From IMG/VR virus record IMGVR_UViG_3300018063_000014, positions 1 to 57,698 of that record: a stretch of 57,698 nt of DNA. One strand, given 5' to 3'. The DNA is from a virus. The position numbers and the translations under genes are program-made. Below the pieces are notes generated by a model. That model did no database searches, was not told the DNA's origin, and saw only the letters and a program-made list of their open reading frames with translations. Shown here piece by piece: positions 25,819 through 33,088 of this stretch (position 1 is the stretch's first letter; the number at the start of each line of letters is the position of its first letter).

Positions 25819-28353
25819 TCATAGTCGTGGGTCAAACTGTTCTTGCCCGCCACTGACTCTTGGATCATCGAGAAATCTGGCGTCGAAACGGGAGAACTGT
25901 TGATCTTGATCTTTCGGCTTCTCACGATTCGAGCCGGCGAGCATTGCGACGAAAAGATAACAAGCCGAATCTCCGAGATCGCACCACGGCATGTTGGGCT
26001 TCTTCGGCCTGTCGCTCGTGACATTCCCGTTTCTATCGGTGGCGATGTACCACCGCCCGCCTAGCGCTTCGATTAGCGGCTGTCCTTCGACCGGATCGAT
26101 TTGGAGCGCAGCTTCGAAGCCTGACCCCGGCGCGGTTTTAGTTAGCGCGTTAAACAGCGCCTCTTTTCTTTGGAACCAATCGACCGGCCCAGGCTCCCAG
26201 TATCCGCCAATCTTTTGCTGACAAACATCAAGGGGGTTCTTGTCGCTGTCGCTCTCGTCGTCCGGGAGCGCGGGATCGTAGATACCGACAACGAGATCGT
26301 TCTGTTTTAGCGCCCATGGCGCATGCTCCTGGAACCACGGTACAACGTTGTATTCGTATTGCTGCTTCATCCCGGCGTGCTCCGGTGGAGTGAGGGATGC
26401 AAGCACGTTGAGCCTCCCGCGTATAGGCTGGCCGATAGTAGTGGCGGGGCAATTACCAGTCCAAGATGGTCTACCCCTGCGTCTGGTATATATAATTCCA
26501 TTCGGAACGGTGACACAAAATACTTCGCCGCAATAATCGATCTTGTTTAGGTTTTTCCTTAGCAAGTGGATGTTGTGCTCGCCCTTTTTAAATCTCACTC
26601 TGTATCCGCCGGAGCCGTGTACAATTCGATCTTCTGCCGCATAATACCTGTCGTCGGGCGGTTCCCAGTTAATAGAACTCCACCAGCCGACTTTAAGGGC
26701 AAGCTCTTGAAGATCGTCGGCCATCTTTTTTGATTTGGTAAAAACAATATGCTCTTCTCCGTGATCCTCGCGGTTGCGGATATACCCGTCGCCGAGTGAA
26801 TAGGCATCGATGAATTCGAGGATGTTTTCACGAGATGCAGATTTGATTTCTTGTGGAACAAATTTACCATCCGACAAACCGAACTGTTCTAAATATCCCG
26901 CCAGTTCCTGGTTGGAAGCGCGGAGTCTATCCTTCCCCGGATGCCATTCGAGCCCGGTCGCGATCATATCGGACCACAATTGGTTCATGTACTTTTCGTT
27001 GCGTTGAGCAATTTGAATTCTGCCGCGACCTTCCGTTGACCCCTCACTGAGATACCATCCCATAAATCGGCAAAAGGTTTTCGTGCTCCACTGGAGAGGG
27101 CCGCCACACTCATCATCGCCATTCCACCTTCCATCAACAAAGACGCACTGGTGATCTGTCGGGGCGCACGCAACCTCTTCGGCTGTCGCCCACCGAAGCC
27201 TCCGCGCCCTATCGTGATCGTCGAACCAGGGAACGCGATGATCGGGAGTCACGCACATATTCACGCCCTGTCGCCCGGACCACTCGTAGAGTGGCCCATC
27301 GTAATCAAAGCGGACATAACGACTCGCCCCTTGGTATTTGATCTCTTTCGTTTCAGGATTCAGTGTGGCAAATTTGATGCTTCCTATGGGTGGAAGGTCT
27401 TTAAAAAGAAACCACCCCTTGTCGGTTAATACGTCGGTCTGATCATCGCAACAGTGCCCACCATCTTGTCCGACGTAGATCGGAACACCCTTCACCACCT
27501 TCAGCCTTTGCGGTGCGGTGTGCTTCTCTTCGTTAAAGCCCATCGGCACCCCCTCGTGGTAGACAACCGCGACGGCCCTACCTAGCGCAACGGCACCGGG
27601 CCTGCCGTCAACGAGCCGAGCCAGAAGGTCGGGCCGGTCTCTAAGGGCGTGGCGCGTTTCGTCCCGTTGGGCTTGGCTGACATATGGGTTATCGCCAATG
27701 GGAACGCGGAACCACATTCTGGTCGCATCATCGGGATTGACTCCGAATGGTTTTGTCAAGCCCGGATTCATCCGTTTCCATGTCCAGTGAGACTTGTCGG
27801 GATAGTTAGTAGTAAATACAGCCACGCGGGCATGTGTCGGGATGCGCTGAGAGCCAAGGGAAATATTCCATGTGGTTTCATCGACACCGGGGCCTTCAGT
27901 GGCAGGCGCCGGTTCTTCGCACCAAACGCCTACGCATTCAGTTCTGACTTTATCATGGGCGCCCTTGTCTTCGATTCCGAATAATTCGAGCCGGACGCGG
28001 GCAATGCCGTCAATCGTTAGAACGGCGAGATGGGAATCATCAAAGGTTTGCCAAGCTCCCTGCCAATGGTCCGCTTCTAAACTCTTTACGGTCTTGTTTT
28101 TATGGGATGTGTGAAAATCCGTAAACCCGATCCATGGCACCGGAAGCTTGTGCTTTACCTTCTGCCCGTGATCCGTCATGGAATACCCGGCCTTCTCGTG
28201 CTGAACACTGTGCGCCCACATTCCGGCCAATGCTCCCGTGGTTTTTGCCTCTCCACGGGCGCTGAAGGCACCAAGCTCTCGGGCGCCCCCGACGCTAATT
28301 TGGTAGACGAATTCCGAAATGATGCGACCGAGTTCGAAGCGGTGTTCAGGCAT
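25819..28353 (-). CDS. terL: Terminase large subunit interrupted by an intein
   Basis: 844 aa, ATG start. The spliced protein would be 510 aa. ATPase: degenerate P-loop SARGEAKTTG at residues 31-40 (Ala where Gly is usual), Walker B-like VGVWCEEP at 141-148. Nuclease motif I is VGQDGGH-CPATTIGQ, split by the intein between H300 and C635; a late CDLGDSACYL segment fits another acidic motif. The enzyme packages DNA through the portal and cuts it. The intein lies within a few residues of a catalytic Asp, so splicing should be needed for cleavage. Confidence 0.88.
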   Translation of the reverse strand: MPEHRFELGRIISEFVYQISVGGARELGAFSARGEAKTTGALAGMWAHSVQHEKAGYSMTDHGQKVKHKLPVPWIGFTDFHTSHKNKTVKSLEADHWQGAWQTFDDSHLAVLTIDGIARVRLELFGIEDKGAHDKVRTECVGVWCEEPAPATEGPGVDETTWNISLGSQRIPTHARVAVFTTNYPDKSHWTWKRMNPGLTKPFGVNPDDATRMWFRVPIGDNPYVSQAQRDETRHALRDRPDLLARLVDGRPGAVALGRAVAVVYHEGVPMGFNEEKHTAPQRLKVVKGVPIYVGQDGGHCCDDQTDVLTDKGWFLFKDLPPIGSIKFATLNPETKEIKYQGASRYVRFDYDGPLYEWSGRQGVNMCVTPDHRVPWFDDHDRARRLRWATAEEVACAPTDHQCVFVDGRWNGDDECGGPLQWSTKTFCRFMGWYLSEGSTEGRGRIQIAQRNEKYMNQLWSDMIATGLEWHPGKDRLRASNQELAGYLEQFGLSDGKFVPQEIKSASRENILEFIDAYSLGDGYIRNREDHGEEHIVFTKSKKMADDLQELALKVGWWSSINWEPPDDRYYAAEDRIVHGSGGYRVRFKKGEHNIHLLRKNLNKIDYCGEVFCVTVPNGIIYTRRRGRPSWTGNCPATTIGQPIRGRLNVLASLTPPEHAGMKQQYEYNVVPWFQEHAPWALKQNDLVVGIYDPALPDDESDSDKNPLDVCQQKIGGYWEPGPVDWFQRKEALFNALTKTAPGSGFEAALQIDPVEGQPLIEALGGRWYIATDRNGNVTSDRPKKPNMPWCDLGDSACYLFVAMLAGSNREKPKDQDQQFSRFDARFLDDPRVSGGQEQFDPRL
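26452..27453 (-). mobile_element. LAGLIDADG intein in the terminase nuclease site
   Basis: 334 codons, residues 301-634 of the terminase frame. Block A: C301 C302 then DDQTDVLT, with Thr at position 6 as in known inteins. Homing endonuclease blocks: FMGWYLSEGS (about 430-439) and FIDAYSLGDGYI (about 514-525). Block F: GEVFCVTVPNG. Block G: WTGN followed by Cys635. The penultimate residue is Gly, not the usual His, which some active inteins tolerate. Host sequence rejoins as GGH-CPA. Confidence 0.88.
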
Positions 28354-28377
28354 TTTGTTCGTTAATATAACACAGAT

Positions 28378-28416
28378 GAACGTAAAACATGAAACGTAAA
28401 ATCAATGGCCAAACAT
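28378..28416. repeat. Dispersed CGTAAAAC-type motif, copy 2
   Basis: Two CGTAAAA units (28381-28387 and 28395-28401) in the gap directly upstream of the terminase start. The last 21 bases (28396-28416) match copy 1 at 16 positions. Confidence 0.45.
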
Positions 28417-28608
28417 TTCGCCGGCCTTTCTGGTTAAAATTCGAACCAGAAGGTCGGGCCTAGCCAATAAGACCCAGCGCAATCGGTCAGGAATCTCGGT
28501 TAGCCACTTCAATCCGCACTTATTACACAACCATCCATCCGCAACCTTCTGCATATCGATATAACACTTTCGGCATTTAACGGGTCGGGAGTCGGGTTTC
28601 ATTCCCAT
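28402..28608 (-). CDS. Small zinc-ribbon protein
   Basis: 68 aa. Two possible ATGs (28608 and 28602); the second overlaps the preceding stop as ATGA. CRKC and CNKC spaced 15 residues apart make a classic zinc ribbon. A helix RWVLLARPDLLVRIL follows, which echoes a similar helix in the terminase N-domain. Function unknown. Confidence 0.6.
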   Translation of the reverse strand: MGMKPDSRPVKCRKCYIDMQKVADGWLCNKCGLKWLTEIPDRLRWVLLARPDLLVRILTRKAGEMFGH

Positions 28609-28790
28609 CCCAACTCTGACACTTCAGATACTAATTCCCAAACACCCGGCATGGGCGAGCCATCAAGATAATTCGGTGAACAGGTACACCGAGGCGGAAG
28701 ACCGAAGTTGCTGAAAACCCAATGGTAGAATTCGCCCGATATCCTCTTCCCGCATAGGGTGCATTCGTATTGCTTACCGTCATTCATCAT
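28599..28790 (-). CDS. Small zinc-finger protein
   Basis: 63 aa from the ATG at 28790 (the longer frame starts upstream without a good site). CTLCGK and CTC plus a His provide zinc ligands. Its end overlaps the next start by 10 bases. Function unknown. Confidence 0.5.
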   Translation of the reverse strand: MMNDGKQYECTLCGKRISGEFYHWVFSNFGLPPRCTCSPNYLDGSPMPGVWELVSEVSELGWE

Positions 28791-28844
28791 TGAGCCGCCA
28801 TCTCGCTTTCTTCCTGCCAGCACCACCGGCGGTGATGATTGGCA

Positions 28845-29066
28845 TTACGACTGCTCATTCCATTCGACCGCATCGGCAAGCCGAATATCGAACTCGATAC
28901 TCAACTCCCGCAGGGTTCTGTAAAAAAGCATAAGGGAGTGACCGATCACCTCGATTTGCCCGTGAGTCAAAGGTTCACCGTCTTTCACTTGACCCGTGGC
29001 CGTATTGATCGCCGTGTAAATCTGCCACAATGCCATAATCTTTCCTTGAACCCGGTCATCGGTCAT
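28845..29066 (-). CDS. Small hypothetical protein
   Basis: 73 aa, ATG start with GGAAAGCG upstream. Helical (IEVIGHSLMLFYRTLREL). A CGTAAAAC motif lies just upstream (29071-29090). No family recognised. Confidence 0.5.
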   Translation of the reverse strand: MTDDRVQGKIMALWQIYTAINTATGQVKDGEPLTHGQIEVIGHSLMLFYRTLRELSIEFDIRLADAVEWNEQS

Positions 29067-29070
29067 GTTC

Positions 29071-29090
29071 TACGCTTTCCGTTTTACGAT
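29071..29090. repeat. Dispersed CGTAAAAC-type motif, copy 3
   Basis: On the minus strand it reads ATCGTAAAACGGAAAGCGTA, five bases before the start of the 73-aa gene and so opposite in orientation to copies 1 and 2. Confidence 0.4.
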
Positions 29091-29293
29091 TCTCTCAAAA
29101 TCGGCAAATTTCGCAATCCTGGGGCCGTGGCTGAACGATCGGGGCTGAATTGAAGGTAATCTACCAGTGGTTGCAAAACGGCCATGCTATCGGTTAAGTT
29201 CATAGGTTTGGGCTTTCCCCACTTCTCGGCACGCCTCATCAGGTCTTCATGGCTCCAGTGATTGTAACGACGTGGACGGGGGCGGTAGCTCAT
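29084..29293 (-). CDS. Small hypothetical protein
   Basis: 69 aa. ATG at 29293 overlaps the upstream stop (ATGA). Basic N-terminus (SYRPRPRRYNHWSHEDLMRR) then a helix. Not recognised. Confidence 0.45.
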   Translation of the reverse strand: MSYRPRPRRYNHWSHEDLMRRAEKWGKPKPMNLTDSMAVLQPLVDYLQFSPDRSATAPGLRNLPILRES

Positions 29294-29424
29294 AAATCCC
29301 GAATCGGCTTGCTCTCGCGAACACCGGGCGGAGGTCGGCCAGCACCAAATCGCGGTTGCTTCTTCGCCTTCCACCATGCGTACTGCGGATGAGTCTTTGG
29401 TTTCGGACGGCGTTTAGGCTTCAT
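29290..29424 (-). CDS. Short basic protein
   Basis: 44 aa from the ATG at 29424 with GAGGCTCCAGAT upstream. Very basic and Pro-rich (MKPKRRPKPKTHPQYAWWKA). Probably binds nucleic acid; coupled to the next gene. Confidence 0.4.
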   Translation of the reverse strand: MKPKRRPKPKTHPQYAWWKAKKQPRFGAGRPPPGVRESKPIRDL

Positions 29425-29740
29425 ATCTGGAGCCTCATTTGAAAAATTTAAACCTACTCGCCCTTGAGATTCGAAATAGTGTTTTGATAGGTAGAAAGGG
29501 CAAACTTGAATTTTCAATTTGGTTTATACGAACGCATACGGTCAAAAAATCGCGGGCGCAAACACCCCCCCCGGTAGGTCGGTTTTTCAAAAATGGTCTT
29601 AGATAATTCCATGATGGTTGTTTAGGCCGGATGACGGCGGGACGTGGGCTCGGCGGATGGCATTGGGTCTTGTATCCCCAGAGGTTGGCTAGTGTAAGCT
29701 GAATATATTCGCATACTTAGGCGCGCCGAGCGGCGCAGGG
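29425..29740. other. Gene-free interval between small genes and the terminase-small candidate
   Basis: 316 bases with no convincing gene. It contains an A/T-rich stretch (29500-29550), a C-run (29565-29572) and a GCGCCGAGCGGCGC hairpin at about 29723-29736, just after the stop of the 139-aa gene when read on the minus strand. It may hold a terminator, a promoter or a packaging site; none can be proven by eye. Confidence 0.4.
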
Positions 29741-30160
29741 TCACGGTGACTCGGGTGTTTCGTCGGCTTTGGGCGCCTCGATTTGCGCCGGAATCGTGAA
29801 TATCTCGACCATGCGGTCCTTGGTGGCGTCCGTGCCGATCGGGCGATTGATCACGAGAACCATACTGCTGCCCGTGCCGCCAGGGTTGGTTAGCTCAATT
29901 TCCTGCTTTGCCTTCCCGACCGTACGATCCAATATCTCACAGCACGCATCGACCACCACTCGAACTGACGGTACAACCTCGACTTCTTCCCATTCGCCCT
30001 GACTATTCTTCACAAATTTCTGTTCATATACTCTATTATCCCTAACCTTGCACAAAGTATCAAACGACTTGATAGCTTCTTGTTGTCTTCGCTTAAGAGC
30101 CATCCAATATTTTCGAGGTCTTCGGAGGATCGGCTTATTAGGATCATGTAGGGCTGGCAT
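29741..30160 (-). CDS. Candidate small terminase subunit
   Basis: 139 aa, ATG start. Basic N-terminus, then SVRVVVDACCEILDRTVGKA followed by KQEIELTN, which resembles the AAxAILDRxxGKPxQ segment found in small terminases and related packaging proteins. The long MVLVINRPIG and acidic tail are consistent with a packaging accessory. Order (upstream of terL, separated by small genes) agrees. The identification is tentative. Confidence 0.5.
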   Translation of the reverse strand: MPALHDPNKPILRRPRKYWMALKRRQQEAIKSFDTLCKVRDNRVYEQKFVKNSQGEWEEVEVVPSVRVVVDACCEILDRTVGKAKQEIELTNPGGTGSSMVLVINRPIGTDATKDRMVEIFTIPAQIEAPKADETPESP

Positions 30161-30183
30161 TTAAAGGCTCGAATCGTGGGTTA

Positions 30184-30198
30184 ATTGCAATTTGCAAT
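30184..30198. promoter_or_regulatory. Palindromic operator candidate, TGCAA-W-TTGCA type
   Basis: ATTGCAA-T-TTGCAAT, a perfect 15-base palindrome, 24 bases upstream of the terminase-small candidate. It shares the core TGCAAWTTGCA with the palindrome at 31129-31143 in the divergent control region. Confidence 0.6.
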
Positions 30199-30206
30199 GG
30201 TATGGC

Positions 30207-30226
30207 GTCGTTTTACGTTTTACGAC
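30207..30226. repeat. Dispersed CGTAAAAC-type motif, copy 4, palindromic ends
   Basis: Minus strand reads GTCGTAAAACGTAAAACGAC: two CGTAAAAC units bounded by GTCG and CGAC. It is 8 bases from the 30184-30198 operator; the same motif pair recurs at 31121-31143. Confidence 0.5.
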
Positions 30227-30323
30227 AGTTTGCGCAGTTTGTCAAACTATCTACCTCGGTCGATGAAAGCGCAGATAGCGCGGTTCAACCTGAACGGTCG
30301 CCAGTTCAACCGATATGCGCTTA

Positions 30324-30348
30324 AGCGTATAAGACGGCGATATACGCT
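30324..30348. promoter_or_regulatory. Inverted repeat, operator candidate
   Basis: AGCGTATA (30324-30331) and TATACGCT (30341-30348) are perfect inverted arms separated by nine bases. A third related half-site, TATGCGCT, lies at about 30314-30321. It is placed just after the RepO-like stop and upstream of the terminase-small unit. Confidence 0.45.
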
Positions 30349-30359
30349 GATGAGTATAT

Positions 30360-30977
30360 TCACGGTTCTTCGTCGTCGTCTTCCGGTTCTTCCGGCATCG
30401 GTTGATTAGGGTCAAACCCGATGGCGTCGAAGTGACGCTGGTTGGCGTCTTCCATCTGTTTCAATAACTCGTCAAGGTCGAATTTTTCGCCTCTTATTTC
30501 TTTTGTATTGTCTTTACTGTCTTTGGAGTGCGTCTCCACTGACGCAGGTTTTGGTACTGGATTGACGCAGGTTGATGCACCGATTGACGCAGGTTGGTCT
30601 GTGGGGATATCCAACGACCTGCGTCTCTGCTGACGCAGGCTATCGTGCGTCTTGGGAGACGCAGGTTGATTAAGCCAACGTGAGTAATCCTTCTGGATTC
30701 CGTAAGCGACAGACTGAGCGCTCAATCGCTGCACGATTATCAAATTGCGACGCCACAAGCGCTTGACGGTTCGCTGCACATTGCGCCGATCAAGCTCGGT
30801 CCGTGTCACGAACTGAGAGCCGGCGATGGTATCATCCCTCTTGTTGTATCCGTAGGTCATACGGGCGACAGTCCAGAAGACTCGCGACTCATAGGGCGAT
30901 AGATCAATCTTGCACAGCGCCTCAAGAAGCTCATTGGCTACGCGCGTGTATCCTTCCTCAATTTGCGGTCGTGACAT
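30360..30977 (-). CDS. Replication initiator, phage lambda O-like N-terminal domain
   Basis: 205 aa, ATG start. The first 105 residues match the replication protein O domain: EEGYTRVANELLEALCKIDL, ESRVFWTVARMTYGYNKRDD, then TRTELDRRNVQRTVKRLWRR, a winged-helix DNA-binding region. The middle is low-complexity (repeated PAS) because it is encoded by iteron DNA. The acidic tail (EEPEDDDEEP) may contact the helicase loader. O binds the origin and recruits DnaB; a DnaB gene lies at 38672. Confidence 0.85.
   Translation of the reverse strand: MSRPQIEEGYTRVANELLEALCKIDLSPYESRVFWTVARMTYGYNKRDDTIAGSQFVTRTELDRRNVQRTVKRLWRRNLIIVQRLSAQSVAYGIQKDYSRWLNQPASPKTHDSLRQQRRRSLDIPTDQPASIGASTCVNPVPKPASVETHSKDSKDNTKEIRGEKFDLDELLKQMEDANQRHFDAIGFDPNQPMPEEPEDDDEEP
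30540..30667. repeat. Iterons inside the RepO-like gene, candidate replication origin
   Basis: GACGCAGGTT or a one-base variant occurs directly at 30541-30550, 30564-30573, 30586-30595, 30631-30640 and 30658-30667, and inverted (ACCTGCGTC) at 30617-30625. The first three are spaced 22-23 bases, about two helical turns. The copies fall in two different codon phases. An A/T-rich stretch (about 30481-30530) lies beside them, as the unwinding region does beside lambda's iterons in gene O. Confidence 0.75.
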
Positions 30978-31346
30978 TCATTTTGCCCCCAGTCAAGGCT
31001 AAGGGGTGGCGCTATGTGACTGGCATAGCGCCGTGGTTCCCCAAGTTCTTTAGATTGTGAACGACGGCCAATCGCCACGCTTCACCTATCGCACAATTCC
31101 CCTCTGTCGTCAACCGTAATCCGTAAAACGTGCAAATTGCACGATATTTGATGTATGGAATAATGCCATGTTGAAATCTCTACGACTTTGTGAGTAATTT
31201 TAGCGTGACGCTAACTTTCTTTTGGGCTCAACTGCCCGTATTCGCTCACTATGTAAACTTGGTTTACGATTGCTTGGCACGATTCTTTCGCCTTAATAGG
31301 GTAGAAGGTCAAGAAAATTATGAACGCAGGCCTGGAGGAAAAGAAA
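30978..31346. promoter_or_regulatory. Divergent control region between RepO and the plus-strand operon
   Basis: 369 bases with no good gene. It holds three separate 15-base palindromes: 31129-31143 (CGTGCAA-A-TTGCACG), 31200-31214 (TTAGCGT-G-ACGCTAA) and 31253-31267 (GTAAAC-TTG-GTTTAC), and a CGTAAAAC unit at 31122-31129. This resembles the early control region of a temperate phage, with operators for the Cro-like product at 31567 and for the regulators at 52.2-52.8 kb. Exact promoters cannot be set by eye. Confidence 0.6.
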
Positions 31347-31562
31347 ATGAAAAACAAAAAAGCCGTAGTCGAAAAGGCATTTGAATTAGGCGCAGTCTAT
31401 ACAAAGGTTCGAACCAAAACCGTTTCATTCGCGGACCTAGCACGCGATAGCGCCGTTTTTATCCAGTTCAACGGTCTGTCTTGGGCGAACGGATATAATC
31501 GGTGGGATGACCTTAAGGCGTGCGCAAGGGAAAACGGGTTTATTCTTAGCTCGTCAATCTAA
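31347..31562 (+). CDS. Small hypothetical protein, first gene of the plus-strand operon
   Basis: 71 aa from the ATG at 31347 with GGAGGAAAAGAAA upstream, better than the ATG at 31320. Begins KNKKAVVEKAFELGAVYT; ends in NRWDDLKACARENGF. Alpha/beta, no family recognised. Probable early gene. Confidence 0.55.
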   Translation: MKNKKAVVEKAFELGAVYTKVRTKTVSFADLARDSAVFIQFNGLSWANGYNRWDDLKACARENGFILSSSI

Positions 31563-31566
31563 AGGC

Positions 31567-31749
31567 ATGACCATGAACGCCACCGAACTAAAACAGCGAC
31601 GCGAGCAAGCAGGGCTGACGCAAGCGCAGCTCGGGAAGCTCATCGGCCTGCACCCAGTGACGCTATCCGATTACGAACGAGAAGACAGAGCGATTCCGCC
31701 AGTTGTGCAGATTGCTATCGACAGGGTTTTGACCGAACGTGGAGTATAG
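31567..31749 (+). CDS. Cro/C1-type helix-turn-helix regulator
   Basis: 60 aa. Start at ATG 31567 (or 31573) after AAAGG; a longer frame overlaps the previous gene. The XRE fold is clear: ELKQRREQAGLTQAQLGKLI then GLHPVTLSDYEREDRAIPP. No dimerisation or protease domain, so it is Cro-sized. It lies next to the palindromes at 31129-31267, its probable targets. Confidence 0.8.
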   Translation: MTMNATELKQRREQAGLTQAQLGKLIGLHPVTLSDYEREDRAIPPVVQIAIDRVLTERGV

Positions 31750-31795
31750 CCCTTTTTTTAAAATTGTGTTTAGCGAATGACTAATGGAGAAGAAA

Positions 31796-31954
31796 ATGGA
31801 TTACGACGAAGCAATAGAAGCAATGGTTAGCCGCGAACAGGCACGCCGCGAAATAGCAAAGCATGACTGCGAGGGGTTCTATCAATTCCTTCAAGACGTA
31901 GGCGACAAGCTGGAATATGCAGGGTGGGAAGTCCTGGATTGGCTTGGATATTAA
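31796..31954 (+). CDS. Short hypothetical protein
   Basis: 52 aa, ATG with TGGAGAAGAAA upstream. Acidic and helical (MDYDEAIEAMVSREQARREI; ends EVLDWLGY). Follows the Cro-like gene in the same orientation, so likely co-transcribed. Unknown role. Confidence 0.55.
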   Translation: MDYDEAIEAMVSREQARREIAKHDCEGFYQFLQDVGDKLEYAGWEVLDWLGY

Positions 31955-31975
31955 CTCAGCAAAGGAGGAACGAAA

Positions 31976-32179
31976 ATGAAATTCTGTGAAAACTGTTCAG
32001 CAGAAATCGGAACGCGCGATGGCGATAATCTTTGCGATGCCTGCGACCACGCCGAAGGCGACAAGAAGGCACTCGCCAATCAGCGCCGCAAACTTAACCG
32101 CAAGGCTAGGGAATCTGCCTTGCGTAGCTGTGGACTCGTCAAGGTACGCGGAGCATTGGGCGGAACGTACTGGGAATAA
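31976..32179 (+). CDS. Small zinc-ribbon protein
   Basis: 67 aa, ATG with AAAGGAGGAACGAAA. CENCSAEIG and CDACDH form a zinc ribbon at residues 4-24; the rest is a basic helix. Could be a small DNA-binding early protein. Confidence 0.6.
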   Translation: MKFCENCSAEIGTRDGDNLCDACDHAEGDKKALANQRRKLNRKARESALRSCGLVKVRGALGGTYWE

Positions 32180-32208
32180 TCCCCTCAACCCCCAAAAGGA
32201 GAATGACC

Positions 32209-32493
32209 ATGAAATCGTTTAGACGCGACAAACTCCGCAGGCTTGTAGAGCAAGGCAAAGTTGAAACCGTATCAACCTATCACTTTGATGACATGTATGG
32301 TGAGAGCTGCGGACACAAAACCATGCCGTGTGCGATCATACCTCGGGATTGGCATGACCGGAAAGAAGGAATCTGCTACATGTTCGCTCACGATTTCACT
32401 AGCAAGAGCGGCGCCTGTTGGTTGAATGATAACGGAACAGTGACGCTCATTGTCCACTCGAACAGCAATTACGATCTAAAAATTAACCCCTAA
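32209..32493 (+). CDS. Hypothetical early protein
   Basis: 94 aa from the ATG at 32209 (AAGGAG seven bases upstream). Contains Cys and His residues (GESCGHKTMPC, RDWHDRKEGIC) that could bind metal, and a C-terminal beta sheet. No family recognised. Confidence 0.55.
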   Translation: MKSFRRDKLRRLVEQGKVETVSTYHFDDMYGESCGHKTMPCAIIPRDWHDRKEGICYMFAHDFTSKSGACWLNDNGTVTLIVHSNSNYDLKINP

Positions 32494-32520
32494 CTCCGAA
32501 CTCCGAACCCTGGAGGACAC

Positions 32521-32892
32521 ATGGAAACGAAACACACGCCAACGCTAGATCTCCACCTGGTTCATAACACCGACAGCCGCGATATAGACGCAAAGGCCAT
32601 AGGTATTCATGGCGCCGGTTTGATGAGCAACGGCGAAGCCCGCCGCATCCGGATTCAACATGATGGGACACGCCAGGACGTTCTTGCTGCAAGCAAACTA
32701 GGCGATGAACTAATTACCGCCGTCAACCAGCACGCCAAGCTCACCCGCGATAATGAGGCGATGCTGGCAACACTTCACTTTGTTCGCGACAACCTCGATC
32801 AACTCAAGCCGGACTTCTTGAAAGAATGGGACCTAGAAAAAATGGATCAAGAAGTCCGCGCCACAATCGCTCAGGCCAAAAAAGGAGACTGA
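32521..32892 (+). CDS. Hypothetical early protein
   Basis: 123 aa, ATG after CCTGGAGGACAC. The N-terminal half is beta-rich (HTPTLDLHLVHN, ARRIRIQHDG), the C-terminal half helical (ELITAVNQHAKLTRDNEAML). This layout recurs in small phage proteins with a short strand pair and a trailing helix; role unknown. Confidence 0.55.
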   Translation: METKHTPTLDLHLVHNTDSRDIDAKAIGIHGAGLMSNGEARRIRIQHDGTRQDVLAASKLGDELITAVNQHAKLTRDNEAMLATLHFVRDNLDQLKPDFLKEWDLEKMDQEVRATIAQAKKGD

Positions 32893-32893
32893 A

Positions 32894-33088
32894 ATGGAAA
32901 ACGAACACAGAATAACAGCAACGCGCCGACTCCACTACGAAATAATGACCCAGCTCAAAAAGCAAGGGTTCGGTCACATTGATGCCGGCCGTGAAGCATT
33001 ACGCCGAATGGAAGCGAGCCCCCAGCTAACAGAATGGCGGGATTTCTTTACGGCCGTCGAAGTCGAGGGCTACAGCCTGCCACATTGA
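32894..33088 (+). CDS. Short hypothetical protein, end of the plus-strand operon
   Basis: 64 aa, ATG with AAAGGAGACTGAA. Helical. Its last 41 bases overlap the 3-prime end of the minus-strand gene at 33048, a tail-to-tail overlap of coding regions. Function unknown. Confidence 0.5.
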   Translation: MENEHRITATRRLHYEIMTQLKKQGFGHIDAGREALRRMEASPQLTEWRDFFTAVEVEGYSLPH

